Source: an uncultured Actinomycetes bacterium
GTDB taxonomy: Bacteria; Actinomycetota; Acidimicrobiia; Acidimicrobiales; RAAP-2
Reading direction: 5' to 3'
NCBI GenBank assembly: GCA_903825895.1
Contig: CAIKCI010000016.1
Location: 1-64,000, forward strand
Length of the DNA stretch: 64,000 bases
Position numbers and translations under genes: made by a program. Of the stretch, positions 53,307 through 63,030 are shown in pieces. Every line of letters starts with the position of its first letter. Within the stretch, counting starts at the first letter, position 1. The notes below the pieces were generated by a model. It searched no databases and was not told the origin of the DNA. It saw nothing but the letters and a program-made list of their open reading frames with translations.

Positions 53307-55103
53307 ATGGCCGATGATAACAACGAGATTGAACTCTCAGTAGAAGAGTTACGTCAACGTTACGAAGCCGAAAAGTTGAAGCGTATTCGTCCCGAGGGAA
53401 CCGCTCAGTGGAAGAACCTCAAGGAAACGAACGCCAAGTTAGACCAAGATCCTTTCGTCGAGCCCGGCTTTACTCGTGACGCCATTATCGAAGAGACGAC
53501 GGCGGTCATCGTTGGTGGTGGTTTTGGGGGCATGCTCACGGCGATCGATTTAACAAAGCGTGGCATCCAAGACTTCCGCATTGTAGAAAAAGCAGGGGAC
53601 TTTGGCGGGACCTGGTACTGGAACCGCTACCCAGGCTGCATGTGCGATGTTGAGTCCTATACCTACCTCCCGCTTCTTGAAGAGACCGGCTACATGCCAA
53701 CTGAGCGCTACGCCAGCGCAACGGAGATCTTTGAATATACCCAACTGATGGGACGCACGTTTGATCTCTATCCCCACTCGTTGTTCCAAACTGAAGTCAC
53801 CGATGCCGTCTGGAACGATGAGACGCGTCGTTGGTTGGTCACAACCAGCCGTGGCGACCAACTCTCCACCCGCTTTCTTGTCTTGGCCGGTGGCATCTTG
53901 CACAAGCCGAAACTTCCAGGGATCCAAGGCATCGAAGGATTTGCTGGCAAAGCCTTCCACACCAGTCGTTGGGACTACACCTTCACTGGTGGAAGCGCCA
54001 CGACGCCGATGGACAAGTTGGCCGACAAGCGTGTCGGGATTATCGGTACCGGGGCCACCGCGGTCCAAGCTGTTCCCCAATTAGCCAAGTACGCCAAAGA
54101 GCTCTTTGTCTTCCAACGCACCCCAAGCGCCGTTGGTGAGCGAGGACAGCGACCAACCGATGCGGAGTGGTTCAAGAATCAAAAGCCTGGTTGGCAAGAA
54201 GAGCGGATTCTCAACTTCACGCATTGCGTCACCGGCGTCCAGCCAGAGGTGGACCTCGTCCAAGACGGATGGACCGAAGTGATGTGGGAGAACACGCAAA
54301 AGTTCCCAGAGTCAGAAGATGAAGCTGCAGCATTGGAGCGATCTGACTTTATGACGATGGAGAAGATTCGCCGACGCGTCGACACGATTGTCGAAGACGC
54401 TGAAACGGCCGACAAGTTGAAGGCCTATTGGGGAAAGAACTGTAAGCGAGTTTGCTTCCACGATGACTACTTGCCGGCATTCAACCGTCCCAATGTCCAC
54501 TTGGTCGACACCAATGGTCAAGGCGTCGAAGAGATCACCAAAAATGGACCCGTCGTTGACGGTGTTGAGTACCCTGTCGACTTGTTGATTTATGCTTCGG
54601 GCTTCGAAATCAACAACGACTTGAATGAGCGGCTGGGCTTTGACCCGAAGGGTCGAGACGGCGTTTCACTTTCTGAGCGTTGGTCACAAGGCTCGCACAC
54701 CCTGCATGGTGTCTTGGCCAGTGGCTTCCCGAACATGCTGCTGATTAGCTTGACCCAAGGGGCCTTCGGAACGAACTTTGTTCATATGATCGCTGAAGCG
54801 GCGAAGCAACTCGGCTTCATTATCGATGAGTGCGAGTCGAACGGCATCGAAGCCATTGAGCCCGAGGAAGCTGCCGAAGAAGAGTGGTTGATGGTGCTGT
54901 ACGGGGCTGCAGCGGGCGGAGGACTTTACGTGCAGACCTGTACGCCTGGCTATTACAACAGTGAACTTCAAGCTCCCGACGCCAAAGCGGCCCGAAATCT
55001 GGTCTACGCCGGGAGTCTTCTTGAGTGGGCCGGCTACTTAGAGCAGTGGCGCAACAACCCGGAGCTCCCTGGTGTGAAGTTGGAACGGGCGAACGCGTCC
55101 TAA
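53307..55103 (+). CDS. Baeyer-Villiger-type flavin monooxygenase
   Basis: This 598-residue FAD/NADPH enzyme has the first Rossmann motif AVIVGGGFGGMLTAIDL and DFGGTWYWNRYPGCMCDVES. The Baeyer-Villiger fingerprint FAGKAFHTSRWDY lies near residue 212, and the second Rossmann motif is VGIIGTGATAVQAV. It adds oxygen next to a ketone or oxidises a related site. The length and N-terminal extension match cyclohexanone/cyclopentadecanone and steroid monooxygenases. The ATG at 53307 has GGGGAGG upstream and is preferred over a start 57 bases earlier. A ketosteroid substrate would suit the locus but is inference. Confidence 0.88.
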   Translation: MADDNNEIELSVEELRQRYEAEKLKRIRPEGTAQWKNLKETNAKLDQDPFVEPGFTRDAIIEETTAVIVGGGFGGMLTAIDLTKRGIQDFRIVEKAGDFGGTWYWNRYPGCMCDVESYTYLPLLEETGYMPTERYASATEIFEYTQLMGRTFDLYPHSLFQTEVTDAVWNDETRRWLVTTSRGDQLSTRFLVLAGGILHKPKLPGIQGIEGFAGKAFHTSRWDYTFTGGSATTPMDKLADKRVGIIGTGATAVQAVPQLAKYAKELFVFQRTPSAVGERGQRPTDAEWFKNQKPGWQEERILNFTHCVTGVQPEVDLVQDGWTEVMWENTQKFPESEDEAAALERSDFMTMEKIRRRVDTIVEDAETADKLKAYWGKNCKRVCFHDDYLPAFNRPNVHLVDTNGQGVEEITKNGPVVDGVEYPVDLLIYASGFEINNDLNERLGFDPKGRDGVSLSERWSQGSHTLHGVLASGFPNMLLISLTQGAFGTNFVHMIAEAAKQLGFIIDECESNGIEAIEPEEAAEEEWLMVLYGAAAGGGLYVQTCTPGYYNSELQAPDAKAARNLVYAGSLLEWAGYLEQWRNNPELPGVKLERANAS

Positions 55104-55194
55104 ACCATTAGCATTCTCGGCTTCACCATTGAGCAAGGAATGACTTCAAACGATGGACGAAAAGGTGGAACTGTTCCTTCGCTAATGTAGGACC

Positions 55195-56115
55195 ATGTCG
55201 TCTCGTTCGAATCGAATCGATAGATTGACGCACCTGCAGCAACTTGAAGCTGACAGTATCCAGATATTCCGAGAGGCAATCGCCGAGTCAGAAAACCCGG
55301 TGATGCTCTACTCCGTCGGTAAAGACTCAGCGGTGATGTTGCACCTGGCGAAGAAAGCGTTCTTTCCTTCGGTGCCGCCGTTTCCTCTTCTCCATGTGGA
55401 TACCACGTGGAAGTTCAAAGCAATGTATGAATTCCGAGACCGCATGGTTGCTGAAAGCCAGATGGAATTAATTGTCCACCAAAACCCCGACGCCCTCCTG
55501 CGCGGCATCAACCCCTTTGACCATGGGTCAGCCACGCACACTGATGTCTGGAAGACCGAAGGGTTGAAACAGGCGTTGGGCAAGCACGGATTCGACTTGG
55601 CTTTTGGTGGAGCCCGTCGAGACGAAGAGCGATCCCGGGCCAAAGAGCGCGTGTTCTCTATTCGTTCGGCACAACATCGCTGGGATCCCAAAAGCCAACG
55701 GCCCGAGTTGTGGCACCTCTACAACGCTCGCGTGCAACCAGGAGAGTCCGTACGCGTGTTCCCGCTATCGAATTGGACGGAACTTGACGTGTGGCAGTAC
55801 ATCTATCGCGAATCAATTCCCATCGTTCCGCTCTACTTCGCAGCGAAGCGGCCAGTTGTTGAACGGGACGGCGCCCTGATCATGGTCGATGACGATCGAA
55901 TGCCGAGAGAGCCTGGAGAGATCACCGAGCGATCAGTTCGCTTTCGCACCTTGGGTTGCTATCCGCTCACAGGAGCGATTGAGTCAACCGCTTCAACCTT
56001 GCCAGAAATTATCCAAGAGATGTTGCTGACGACGAGTTCTGAGCGCCAAGGCCGGGTCATCGACCACGATTCGACAGGCTCGATGGAGAAGAAGAAGCAG
56101 GAGGGCTATTTCTAA
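55195..56115 (+). CDS. cysD: Sulfate adenylyltransferase small subunit CysD
   Basis: This 306-residue PP-loop protein, with CysN, makes APS from sulfate and ATP. The PP-loop is [58 protein letters not shown] and [19 protein letters not shown] follow, with the [16 protein letters not shown] block near the end. TAATGT at 55183-55188 lies six bases before the ATG and no good ribosome-binding site is seen, so a leaderless start is possible. The stop overlaps the cysNC start by one base (TAATG). Confidence 0.95.
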   Translation: MSSRSNRIDRLTHLQQLEADSIQIFREAIAESENPVMLYSVGKDSAVMLHLAKKAFFPSVPPFPLLHVDTTWKFKAMYEFRDRMVAESQMELIVHQNPDALLRGINPFDHGSATHTDVWKTEGLKQALGKHGFDLAFGGARRDEERSRAKERVFSIRSAQHRWDPKSQRPELWHLYNARVQPGESVRVFPLSNWTELDVWQYIYRESIPIVPLYFAAKRPVVERDGALIMVDDDRMPREPGEITERSVRFRTLGCYPLTGAIESTASTLPEIIQEMLLTTSSERQGRVIDHDSTGSMEKKKQEGYF

Positions 56116-58031
56116 TGGCCCATGTCGCCAACGAACTCCTTGAACAAGACATTGAGGCTTACCTGACGCAACATGAGAACAAGTCCATGCTGCGATTCAT
56201 TACCTGTGGAAGCGTCGATGATGGAAAATCAACACTGATTGGGCGCCTCCTCTACGACTCGAAATTAGTTTTTGACGACCATCTGTCTGCCTTGATTTCT
56301 GATTCCAAACGGATAGGGACCCAAGGCGGCGACTTAGATTTTGCCTTGCTGGTTGATGGCTTAGCGGCTGAGCGAGAACAAGGGATCACGATCGACGTTG
56401 CGTATCGCTTCTTCTCCACAGAACAGCGAAAATTCATCGTGGCCGACACCCCAGGCCACGAGCAGTACACACGCAATATGGTGACGGGCGCTTCGACAGC
56501 AGAACTTGCCGTCATTTTGATTGATGCACGAAAAGGCGTGCTGACGCAAACACGACGGCACAGCTACTTGGTTTCGCTTCTCGGCATCCGCCATGTTGTC
56601 CTGGCGATCAACAAATTGGACCTGGTTGACTACTCCGAAGAAGTGTTTGACGGCATCGTTGCTGACTATCAATCGTTTGCCGAGGGGATCGGCATTTCCT
56701 CGTTTACGGCGATTCCCATCTCTGCACTTGGAGGTGACAATATTTCCGAGCGCTCACTGCATACCCCTTGGTATAAAGGGCCGACACTGATTGAACACCT
56801 CGAAAACGTCGATGTCGATGACGAGCGCTCGCGTGGGCCGTTCCGATTTCCTGTTCAATGGGTGAATCGACCAGACCTCGATTTTCGGGGCTACGCAGGT
56901 CAAATTGCTGGGGGAAGAATTCAGGTCGGGGGCGCAGTGCGGATTGTTCCTTCGGGCGCTGAAAGCACGATTACGCGTATCGTGACCGCTGACGGTGATC
57001 TCAGCGAAGCGATTACTGGCCAATCGGTGACTCTTTGTCTCGCAGATGCAATTGACATCTCGCGAGGTGATCTCATTGCCGATGCACAAGCTCCGCCAAG
57101 CGTGGCCGATCAGTTCGAATGTCACCTCATCTGGATGGCTGAAGAAGAGATGTTGCCGGGTCGGCCTTATGTCCTCAAGATTGGGGGGCGCACCGTAGCG
57201 GCAACGGTTTCCCAACCAAAGTATGAGGTGAACGTCAACTCATTGGTCCATCAAGCATCGAAAACCTTGGGTCTCAACTCGATCGGTGTCTGCAATCTCA
57301 GCCTTGATCAGCCCATTCCCTTTGATCCTTACGTGGAGAACCGAGAGACGGGTGGCTTTATCTTGGTGGATCGATTCACCAACGCCACCGTCGCCGCAGG
57401 GCTGCTTCACTTCGGCCTACGAAGAGCTGACAACGTCCACTGGCAAGCCGTCGAAGTCGACAAAGTTCGCCGTTCGGAGATGAACAATCAGCGACCAGCG
57501 GTGATTTGGTTTACTGGTCTTTCTGGTTCGGGAAAATCAACGATTGCCAATACTGTTGAACAGCGGCTGTTTGACCTCGGGCATCGAACCTATCTTCTTG
57601 ATGGGGACAATATTCGCCATGGCCTCAACCATGACCTTGGCTTTACGGATGCCGACCGAGTTGAAAACGTCCGGCGAGTGGCGGAAGTAGCAAAACTCAT
57701 GGTCGACGCAGGTCTTATTGTCCTTTGTTCTTTTATCTCGCCGTTTCGAGCGGAGCGTCAACTCGCTCGAGAGTTGGTTGGCGAGGGAGAATTCGTTGAG
57801 GTTTTTGTCGATGTCTCACTTGAAGTTGCAGAACAGCGTGACCACAAAGGCCTTTACGCCAAGGCACGCCGAGGAGAGCTCGATAACTTCACGGGTATTG
57901 ACTCACCCTACGAAGAACCCGAGAATCCTGACGTTCATCTTCACACCAGTGGATCTCTCACCATCGAGGCAGCAGCGGATGAAGTCCTCGGCCACCTCTA
58001 CCAATCAGGAATCCTTTCAGATCCGAGATGA
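56115..58031 (+). CDS. cysNC: Bifunctional sulfate adenylyltransferase large subunit/APS kinase CysNC
   Basis: This 638-residue fusion has the EF-Tu-like GTPase CysN (1 to about 450: GSVDDGKST at 32-40, [16 protein letters not shown]) and the APS kinase CysC (about 456-638: [48 protein letters not shown]). It drives APS formation by GTP hydrolysis and then phosphorylates APS to PAPS. PAPS can be reduced for cysteine or used for sulfation. Both halves appear intact. A hairpin follows 54 bases after the stop. Confidence 0.95.
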   Translation: MAHVANELLEQDIEAYLTQHENKSMLRFITCGSVDDGKSTLIGRLLYDSKLVFDDHLSALISDSKRIGTQGGDLDFALLVDGLAAEREQGITIDVAYRFFSTEQRKFIVADTPGHEQYTRNMVTGASTAELAVILIDARKGVLTQTRRHSYLVSLLGIRHVVLAINKLDLVDYSEEVFDGIVADYQSFAEGIGISSFTAIPISALGGDNISERSLHTPWYKGPTLIEHLENVDVDDERSRGPFRFPVQWVNRPDLDFRGYAGQIAGGRIQVGGAVRIVPSGAESTITRIVTADGDLSEAITGQSVTLCLADAIDISRGDLIADAQAPPSVADQFECHLIWMAEEEMLPGRPYVLKIGGRTVAATVSQPKYEVNVNSLVHQASKTLGLNSIGVCNLSLDQPIPFDPYVENRETGGFILVDRFTNATVAAGLLHFGLRRADNVHWQAVEVDKVRRSEMNNQRPAVIWFTGLSGSGKSTIANTVEQRLFDLGHRTYLLDGDNIRHGLNHDLGFTDADRVENVRRVAEVAKLMVDAGLIVLCSFISPFRAERQLARELVGEGEFVEVFVDVSLEVAEQRDHKGLYAKARRGELDNFTGIDSPYEEPENPDVHLHTSGSLTIEAAADEVLGHLYQSGILSDPR

Positions 58032-58084
58032 CAACTGCCAAGAGGCACGGAACGAGGAAACGACCTTGCATGGGGAGGCGTCAA

Positions 58085-58105
58085 ACTCTTTAGATTCCTA
58101 AGAGT
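58085..58105 (+). terminator. Possible terminator hairpin after cysNC
   Basis: ACTCTTTAG (58085-58093) pairs with CTAAGAGT (58098-58105), an eight-base-pair stem with one bulged T and a four-base loop. It lies between cysNC and the dioxygenase gene. No T-run follows, so termination is uncertain. Confidence 0.4.
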
Positions 58106-58213
58106 GAGCCTGCGTACACAGCGACGGAGGCTTTAGGGATCATCGATCATGAGATTCACGTTCCAAAGAGTCCCGAGTACCATAAAAGTCATTGCATCCA
58201 GGGAGGTGGTGGA

Positions 58214-59158
58214 ATGGTTGAATTAGTTGATCCAGCAGCAGTGGTGAAGCCAGAGCGCGTGCGACTTCATCCCTACGATGTCATGGTTGGGCCAGTCACG
58301 CATTTGGCTGAAGAACGCGAACGACTCGCTCAACTCCGATATGAAGGCTTTCGCGTTAAACCCCTTGGGGCGACGATTGGCGGACTCGTCCATGGTGTGG
58401 ACATCACGAAGCCCCTTGATGATGCGACGATTGCTGAACTGCGGCGCTGCTTACTTGATTTCAAGGTAATTTTTTTTCGAGATCAGCCCTTGACGCCTGG
58501 GGGGCACGTGGCCTTCGCTGGTCGATTCGGTGATCTTGAGACGCATCCATTTATTCCCGGCAACACTGACGAACCTCAACTGGTCCGCTTTGAAAAAGAG
58601 GCAAAGGTTGGTGGCTTTGAGAATGTCTGGCACTCGGATGTTCCGTGGCGCGCAATTCCTTCGGCCGCAGCGGTGCTGCACGGAATCGAGATTCCATCAA
58701 TCGGTGGCGATACGGCATTTTGTGACATGTATGCAGCGTATGAGGGATTAAGCGACAAGATGAAGGAACGGATAGCCGATCTTCAGGCGGTGAATGATTT
58801 CACCAAGGCGTTTGGTCACTCGCTTGATGATGAACATCGAGCAAAGATGCACGAAGAATTCCCACCTTCAATCCATCCCGTAGTGCGGACACACGGCGAA
58901 ACGGGGAAGAAGTTGCTCTACGTGAATCGAGCCTTCACCGAAACAATCGTTGGGCTTGATCCCGCGGAAAGTCATGAACTCATTGACTTCCTGAGTTCGC
59001 AAACGAATGCCCTTGAATATCAGTGCAGATTCCAATGGGAACCGCACTCGGTAGCGTTTTGGGATAATCGAGCGGTGCAGCATTTTGCGCTCAGCGATTA
59101 CTGGCCGCAACGCCGGGTAATGGAGCGAGCGAGTATCGTCGGCGAGCGACCGTTTTAG
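58214..59158 (+). CDS. TauD/TfdA-family alpha-ketoglutarate dioxygenase
   Basis: This 314-residue Fe(II)/alpha-ketoglutarate dioxygenase has the iron ligands His140 and Asp142 in WHSDVPW and His290 in VQHFALSDYWPQRR, with the alpha-ketoglutarate arginine just after. GATIGGLVHGVDITKPLDD at the start and GGDTAFCDMYAAYEGLS are TauD hallmarks. The family releases sulfite from sulfonates or cleaves sulfate esters or phenoxy acids. Lying next to cysD-cysNC, a sulfur-scavenging role is plausible. GGGAGG sits seven bases before the ATG. Its 182-base upstream gap holds its own promoter space and the hairpin at 58085. Confidence 0.88.
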   Translation: MVELVDPAAVVKPERVRLHPYDVMVGPVTHLAEERERLAQLRYEGFRVKPLGATIGGLVHGVDITKPLDDATIAELRRCLLDFKVIFFRDQPLTPGGHVAFAGRFGDLETHPFIPGNTDEPQLVRFEKEAKVGGFENVWHSDVPWRAIPSAAAVLHGIEIPSIGGDTAFCDMYAAYEGLSDKMKERIADLQAVNDFTKAFGHSLDDEHRAKMHEEFPPSIHPVVRTHGETGKKLLYVNRAFTETIVGLDPAESHELIDFLSSQTNALEYQCRFQWEPHSVAFWDNRAVQHFALSDYWPQRRVMERASIVGERPF

Positions 59159-59176
59159 GAAAGAGATTTGCAACGC

Positions 59177-60667
59177 TTATTCCGCAGCTTGGCTTGAGAC
59201 GTATTTCAGGTATTCATCGTTCAATGAGACGGCGGGGAGTCGATCTTTCTCCGACCAAAAATCAATGTCATAACGCCATGGCTCTTGTTGACTCGACCGA
59301 GGAACGCGATGTGATGACCTGACCAGGTAACCGGGTGAGAACTCCTCAGGGTCGACAAAGGGCCGTAACTCAGTCATGTCGTGATCACTGCCGAGGGTTG
59401 GAATGACGCTGCTCGCCCTTTGAGTATCTAATTCGTCAAGCAATCGGCAAACAAAGTCCCCGACGAGTTCCACTCGCATGGTCCAACTCAGACGTAAGGC
59501 TCCAAAGGTCCACGCCAAATTTGGAATATCCGAAAAGAGAATGCCGCGGTAGGTAACCGTTGATGAAAAATCAACCTCGACGCCATCAACAAAGAACGCC
59601 GCTTCGCCAAAAATACTCAGATCGAATCCGGTTGCTGTGATGACCACGTCGGCGGCAATGTCGGCCCCGCTTACGGTCTTCAGCCCTTCGGGGGTAAAGG
59701 TTTCGATCTGATCGGTCACCATGGTGACCGAGCCATTGCTAATAGCGGTGAAGAGATCACCATTGAGGATGCGGCAGATTCTCTGGTCTGCTGGTCCATA
59801 GCGCGGCGTGAAGTGAGTGGCTACGTCGTAGCCTTCGGGAAGTTGTGCAGCGACCATGCCAATCAACCCGTCTTTCATGGGCCCCGGAAAGTTTTTCGCC
59901 GTCGCGGTTATGGATTGCATCTCATTGACGGCCTTCGTTCGAACGATCTGGTGGATCCACTCTTTTGGCGTATCAAGGGAGCGCAGTTGATTCGCCAATT
60001 CATCGATATTTGGGCTTTGGAAATAATAAGATGGTGAACGTTGGAGCAAGGTCACATGCGCACACTGTTCCGCGATCGCTGGCACCAGCGTGGCGGCTGT
60101 CGCTCCCGAGCCAATAACGAGAACGCGCTGACCATCAAGGTCAGGTGAATCTGGCCACTGCTGTGGGTGGATCCACCGCCCCAAAAATTGTTCCCTTCCC
60201 GGCCACGCTGGCTGGTGGGGTTCGTCGTGTCGGTAGTAACCGTGGCACATCCAGAGGAACCCGCAGGTCATTGTGCTCTGCGATGAGATTCCATCATGAA
60301 GGGTCTCAAGCGTGAGCGTCCACTGTTGCTCACTCGTCGACCAAGAAGCAGAAAGTAAGCGCACGCCATAGCGAAAGAAGCGACCAAGATCTTCTTCGTC
60401 GATGACTTCTTCTAGGTAGGCCAGAATTTCAGGTCCGCTGGCATAGGGATCTCCTGTCCACGGTTTAAATCGATAGCCGAGGGTAAAGACTTCGGTGTCA
60501 GAGCGAACTCCCGGGAAGCGATGAGTACGCCACGTACCGCCCGGACCATCGAGTGCATCAAGAACAACGAAGTCCCTTGGGGTCTGACTGTTCGCCAAGT
60601 GATGCGCTGCGCTGATGCCAGCGATTCCTGCTCCGATAACCACAACGTCTTGGTGTTCGAACGACAT
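59177..60667 (-). CDS. EthA/MymA-like flavin monooxygenase
   Basis: This 496-residue FAD monooxygenase has VVVIGAGIAGISAAHHLANS, GPGGTWRTHRFPGVRSDTEV, the Baeyer-Villiger fingerprint FLGRWIHPQQWP (161-172) and the second Rossmann RVLVIGSGATAATLVPAIAE. The TLLQRSPSYYFQSPNIDELA region resembles actinobacterial EthA and MymA, which oxidise ketones or sulfides. The C-terminal WRYDIDFWSEKDRL is also typical. It is shorter than the 53307 enzyme and belongs to another branch. It is convergent with the dioxygenase gene (18 bases between stops). Confidence 0.86.
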   Translation of the reverse strand: MSFEHQDVVVIGAGIAGISAAHHLANSQTPRDFVVLDALDGPGGTWRTHRFPGVRSDTEVFTLGYRFKPWTGDPYASGPEILAYLEEVIDEEDLGRFFRYGVRLLSASWSTSEQQWTLTLETLHDGISSQSTMTCGFLWMCHGYYRHDEPHQPAWPGREQFLGRWIHPQQWPDSPDLDGQRVLVIGSGATAATLVPAIAEQCAHVTLLQRSPSYYFQSPNIDELANQLRSLDTPKEWIHQIVRTKAVNEMQSITATAKNFPGPMKDGLIGMVAAQLPEGYDVATHFTPRYGPADQRICRILNGDLFTAISNGSVTMVTDQIETFTPEGLKTVSGADIAADVVITATGFDLSIFGEAAFFVDGVEVDFSSTVTYRGILFSDIPNLAWTFGALRLSWTMRVELVGDFVCRLLDELDTQRASSVIPTLGSDHDMTELRPFVDPEEFSPGYLVRSSHRVPRSSQQEPWRYDIDFWSEKDRLPAVSLNDEYLKYVSSQAAE

Positions 60668-60765
60668 CGACAGACCTTTCTTGGTCGAGAGGGCGTGGTG
60701 GCCGCTCAGTTAGTTCACGCAGTGTACGCAATTGCCTCTCAGACCATGATCCTCGATCAAGGTCA

Positions 60766-61767
60766 TTACGGTTGGTGGAGATCGACAACGACGCGTCCAG
60801 TTACGCTCCGGTCACGCAGCGCCTCGAGGGCGCTGGGGACCTCGTCGAGTGAGATGACCCCTGAGACAAGCGGCCGAAACGACCCCTTGGCGATCATGGC
60901 CATCAGCTCACCGTGCACGCCCTGCATCAAGGCCCGGCCGGCCTCATCGTGCGCATAAGCCCCAACGTAAAGACCGAGCACTGAGTAGTTGCGGAGGAGC
61001 ACCTGGTTGGCGGGGATCTGCTGAATCTCTCCTCCGGCAAAGCCGACGACGAGAAGTCGACCTTCTGACGCAATACATTTCCTTGACGCGTCAAAGACGG
61101 TGCCGCCAACGGGGTCAAAGATAACGTCAGCGCCTCGACCGTCAGTGGCGGTGAGTACTGCCTGGCTGATGTCGTTCGATGACGAGTCGATACCAACGTC
61201 AGCGCCCAGATCCTCACAGAGTTTGGCGCGCTCAGCACTTCCTGCAGTGGCGATCACCCGTGCTCCAGCAATGCACCCCACTTGAATCGCCGCCGACCCG
61301 GTCCCACCAGCACCGGCATGGACCAACAGGGTCTCGCCGGGTTGCAGTTGGGCACGTCGGTGAAGACCGAGGTGTGCGGTCGTCCCTGAGATATGTGAGG
61401 AAACGGCGGTGATGTTGTCTACGTCATCGGGAATCGGATACGCATTGTGTGCGGCAAAGATGCACGACTCGGCGAGTGCTCCGGAGGGAAGTGCGGGGAC
61501 GCCGACGACTCGACGTCCGATGAGGTCGGTACTCACTCCTTCACCGACTGCTGAGACGATGCCTGCGGCCTCCATCCCAGGAGAGAAAGGAAGGTCTGGA
61601 CGAAGTTGGTACTTGCCTCGACACAACAAAACATCGGGTAGTCCCAGCGCAGCCGCACCAACCTCTACCTGGAGATGCCCAGGTTCTGGCTCAGGGAGAG
61701 GAACGTCGAGATCAAGGACGAGTGCTTCGCTCGGTTCGCCATAGTCATGGACACGCAGGGCACGCAT
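60766..61767 (-). CDS. Quinone-oxidoreductase-like MDR dehydrogenase
   Basis: This 333-residue zinc-free medium-chain dehydrogenase has MRALRVHDYGEPSEALVL, the GMEAAGIVSAVGEGVSTDLI block, the NADPH site LVHAGAGGTGSAAIQVGC and VIFDPVGGTVFDASRKCI. It lacks the zinc-ligand cysteines of alcohol dehydrogenases. It is likely a quinone or enoyl reductase. Its start is two bases from the CoA-transferase stop, so the two form an operon with the transferase first. Confidence 0.86.
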   Translation of the reverse strand: MRALRVHDYGEPSEALVLDLDVPLPEPEPGHLQVEVGAAALGLPDVLLCRGKYQLRPDLPFSPGMEAAGIVSAVGEGVSTDLIGRRVVGVPALPSGALAESCIFAAHNAYPIPDDVDNITAVSSHISGTTAHLGLHRRAQLQPGETLLVHAGAGGTGSAAIQVGCIAGARVIATAGSAERAKLCEDLGADVGIDSSSNDISQAVLTATDGRGADVIFDPVGGTVFDASRKCIASEGRLLVVGFAGGEIQQIPANQVLLRNYSVLGLYVGAYAHDEAGRALMQGVHGELMAMIAKGSFRPLVSGVISLDEVPSALEALRDRSVTGRVVVDLHQP

Positions 61768-61769
61768 CG

Positions 61770-62957
61770 CTAGGAGGCGCCCATATCGCCGAACGCGCCT
61801 TCCGAGCGATGTCGATCGATCTCAGCGTCGGAGTAGCCGAGGACAGAACGGAGTACCTCTTCGGTGTGTTCGCCGATGGCCGGTGGTGGGGTGGTCGAGG
61901 ATTTGCGTAGACCGTTGAAGGTCATAGGTGGGGCGAGGACCGTGCGCTGTCCTAGGTGTGGGATGTCGAGATCAAGAAGGGCATTGCGGTCTCGCAGATG
62001 TGGACTCGCCAAGGCCTCATCGATCGTTTGAATGCGAGAGACCGGGATACTGACCGCACCAAGATCAGTGAGCCACTCGTCACTTGTTCTCGTAGCGAAA
62101 GCTTTTCGAGCGAGTTCTTCATAGGCGTGGCGGTTGACGAGACGATCCTCACGGGTAGCAAAGCGAGGATCGCTGGCGAGGCCCTCGCAGCCAGTGATGG
62201 TGGAGAGAACGGAGACGAGGCGTGCATGGAAGTGCATGACTGTTTGGACCAGCAGGGCCACCCCGTCTTTGGCGATGACGACAAGAGTCGTCGGTGGAGC
62301 CAACATCCCTTCCCGATCAGCAACCGACAGCCACGAGAGTAACGATTCGAGCATGCTGACGTCTACGTAGGCGCCTTCCCCAGTTCGATCACGCGCAATA
62401 AGTGCAGCGAGAATGCCTTGAACAGCCGTTGCCCCCACGATCAAGTCAACCATCGGGAGTGGAACAGGGAGGCCAAAGTCTCCTGCACTGCCGGAGAGTT
62501 CGAGGACCCCACCAAAGGCTTGGACTGCACCATCGGTGGCGACCTGTTTCGCTAACGGTCCGTCGCTGCCGTACCCGGTCACGCTGCAGTAGATGAGGCC
62601 GGGCCGAAGTGGGGCGAGGTGGGAATAGCTAATGGCTAAGCGATCGGTAACCCCTGGGCGGAAGTTCTCGAGGACGACATCACAGTGCGGGACAAGGTCG
62701 TAGAGCACGGAGCGCCCTGCCTCACACTTAAGGTCAAGGGCTACACCTTTGCGGTCTCGATGGAGAGCGACATAGAAGTCAGAAGGTGGCGTTCCGATCT
62801 GACCCCCACCAGCTCTTGTGGGATCCCCTTGGGGTGGCTCAATCCTGATGACGTCAGCCCCGAGTTCAGCCAATGATCGCGCTGCAGCGGGCCCAGAGAG
62901 AAAGGTCGTGAGATCGGCAACACGCAGTCCGGCCAAGGGAAGTGCGGCGCTCGTCAT
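61770..62957 (-). CDS. Class III CoA transferase (CaiB/BaiF family)
   Basis: This 395-residue formyl-CoA-transferase-family protein has GLRVADLTTFLSGPAAARSL, GADVIRIEPPQGDP, LENFRPGVTDRLAISYSHL and VTGYGSDGPLAKQVATDGA. The catalytic aspartate is Asp171 in PLPMVDLIVGA. It moves CoA between carboxylic acids and could activate a steroid, bile-acid-like or carnitine-like acid without ATP. AGGCG-type spacing before the MDR gene indicates one transcript. The substrate is unknown. Confidence 0.87.
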   Translation of the reverse strand: MTSAALPLAGLRVADLTTFLSGPAAARSLAELGADVIRIEPPQGDPTRAGGGQIGTPPSDFYVALHRDRKGVALDLKCEAGRSVLYDLVPHCDVVLENFRPGVTDRLAISYSHLAPLRPGLIYCSVTGYGSDGPLAKQVATDGAVQAFGGVLELSGSAGDFGLPVPLPMVDLIVGATAVQGILAALIARDRTGEGAYVDVSMLESLLSWLSVADREGMLAPPTTLVVIAKDGVALLVQTVMHFHARLVSVLSTITGCEGLASDPRFATREDRLVNRHAYEELARKAFATRTSDEWLTDLGAVSIPVSRIQTIDEALASPHLRDRNALLDLDIPHLGQRTVLAPPMTFNGLRKSSTTPPPAIGEHTEEVLRSVLGYSDAEIDRHRSEGAFGDMGAS

Positions 62958-63030
62958 GGAGCACCACCGCCATTATCAACCCCCCAAGATTCCACAGTGG
63001 GCAACCTAACAGATCGCCCATCTGGCGTTC

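Noticed and set aside
57718-58101. Plus-strand frame overlapping the 3' end of cysNC
   Set aside because: It is out of frame with the conserved APS kinase domain and has no recognisable motif or ribosome-binding site.
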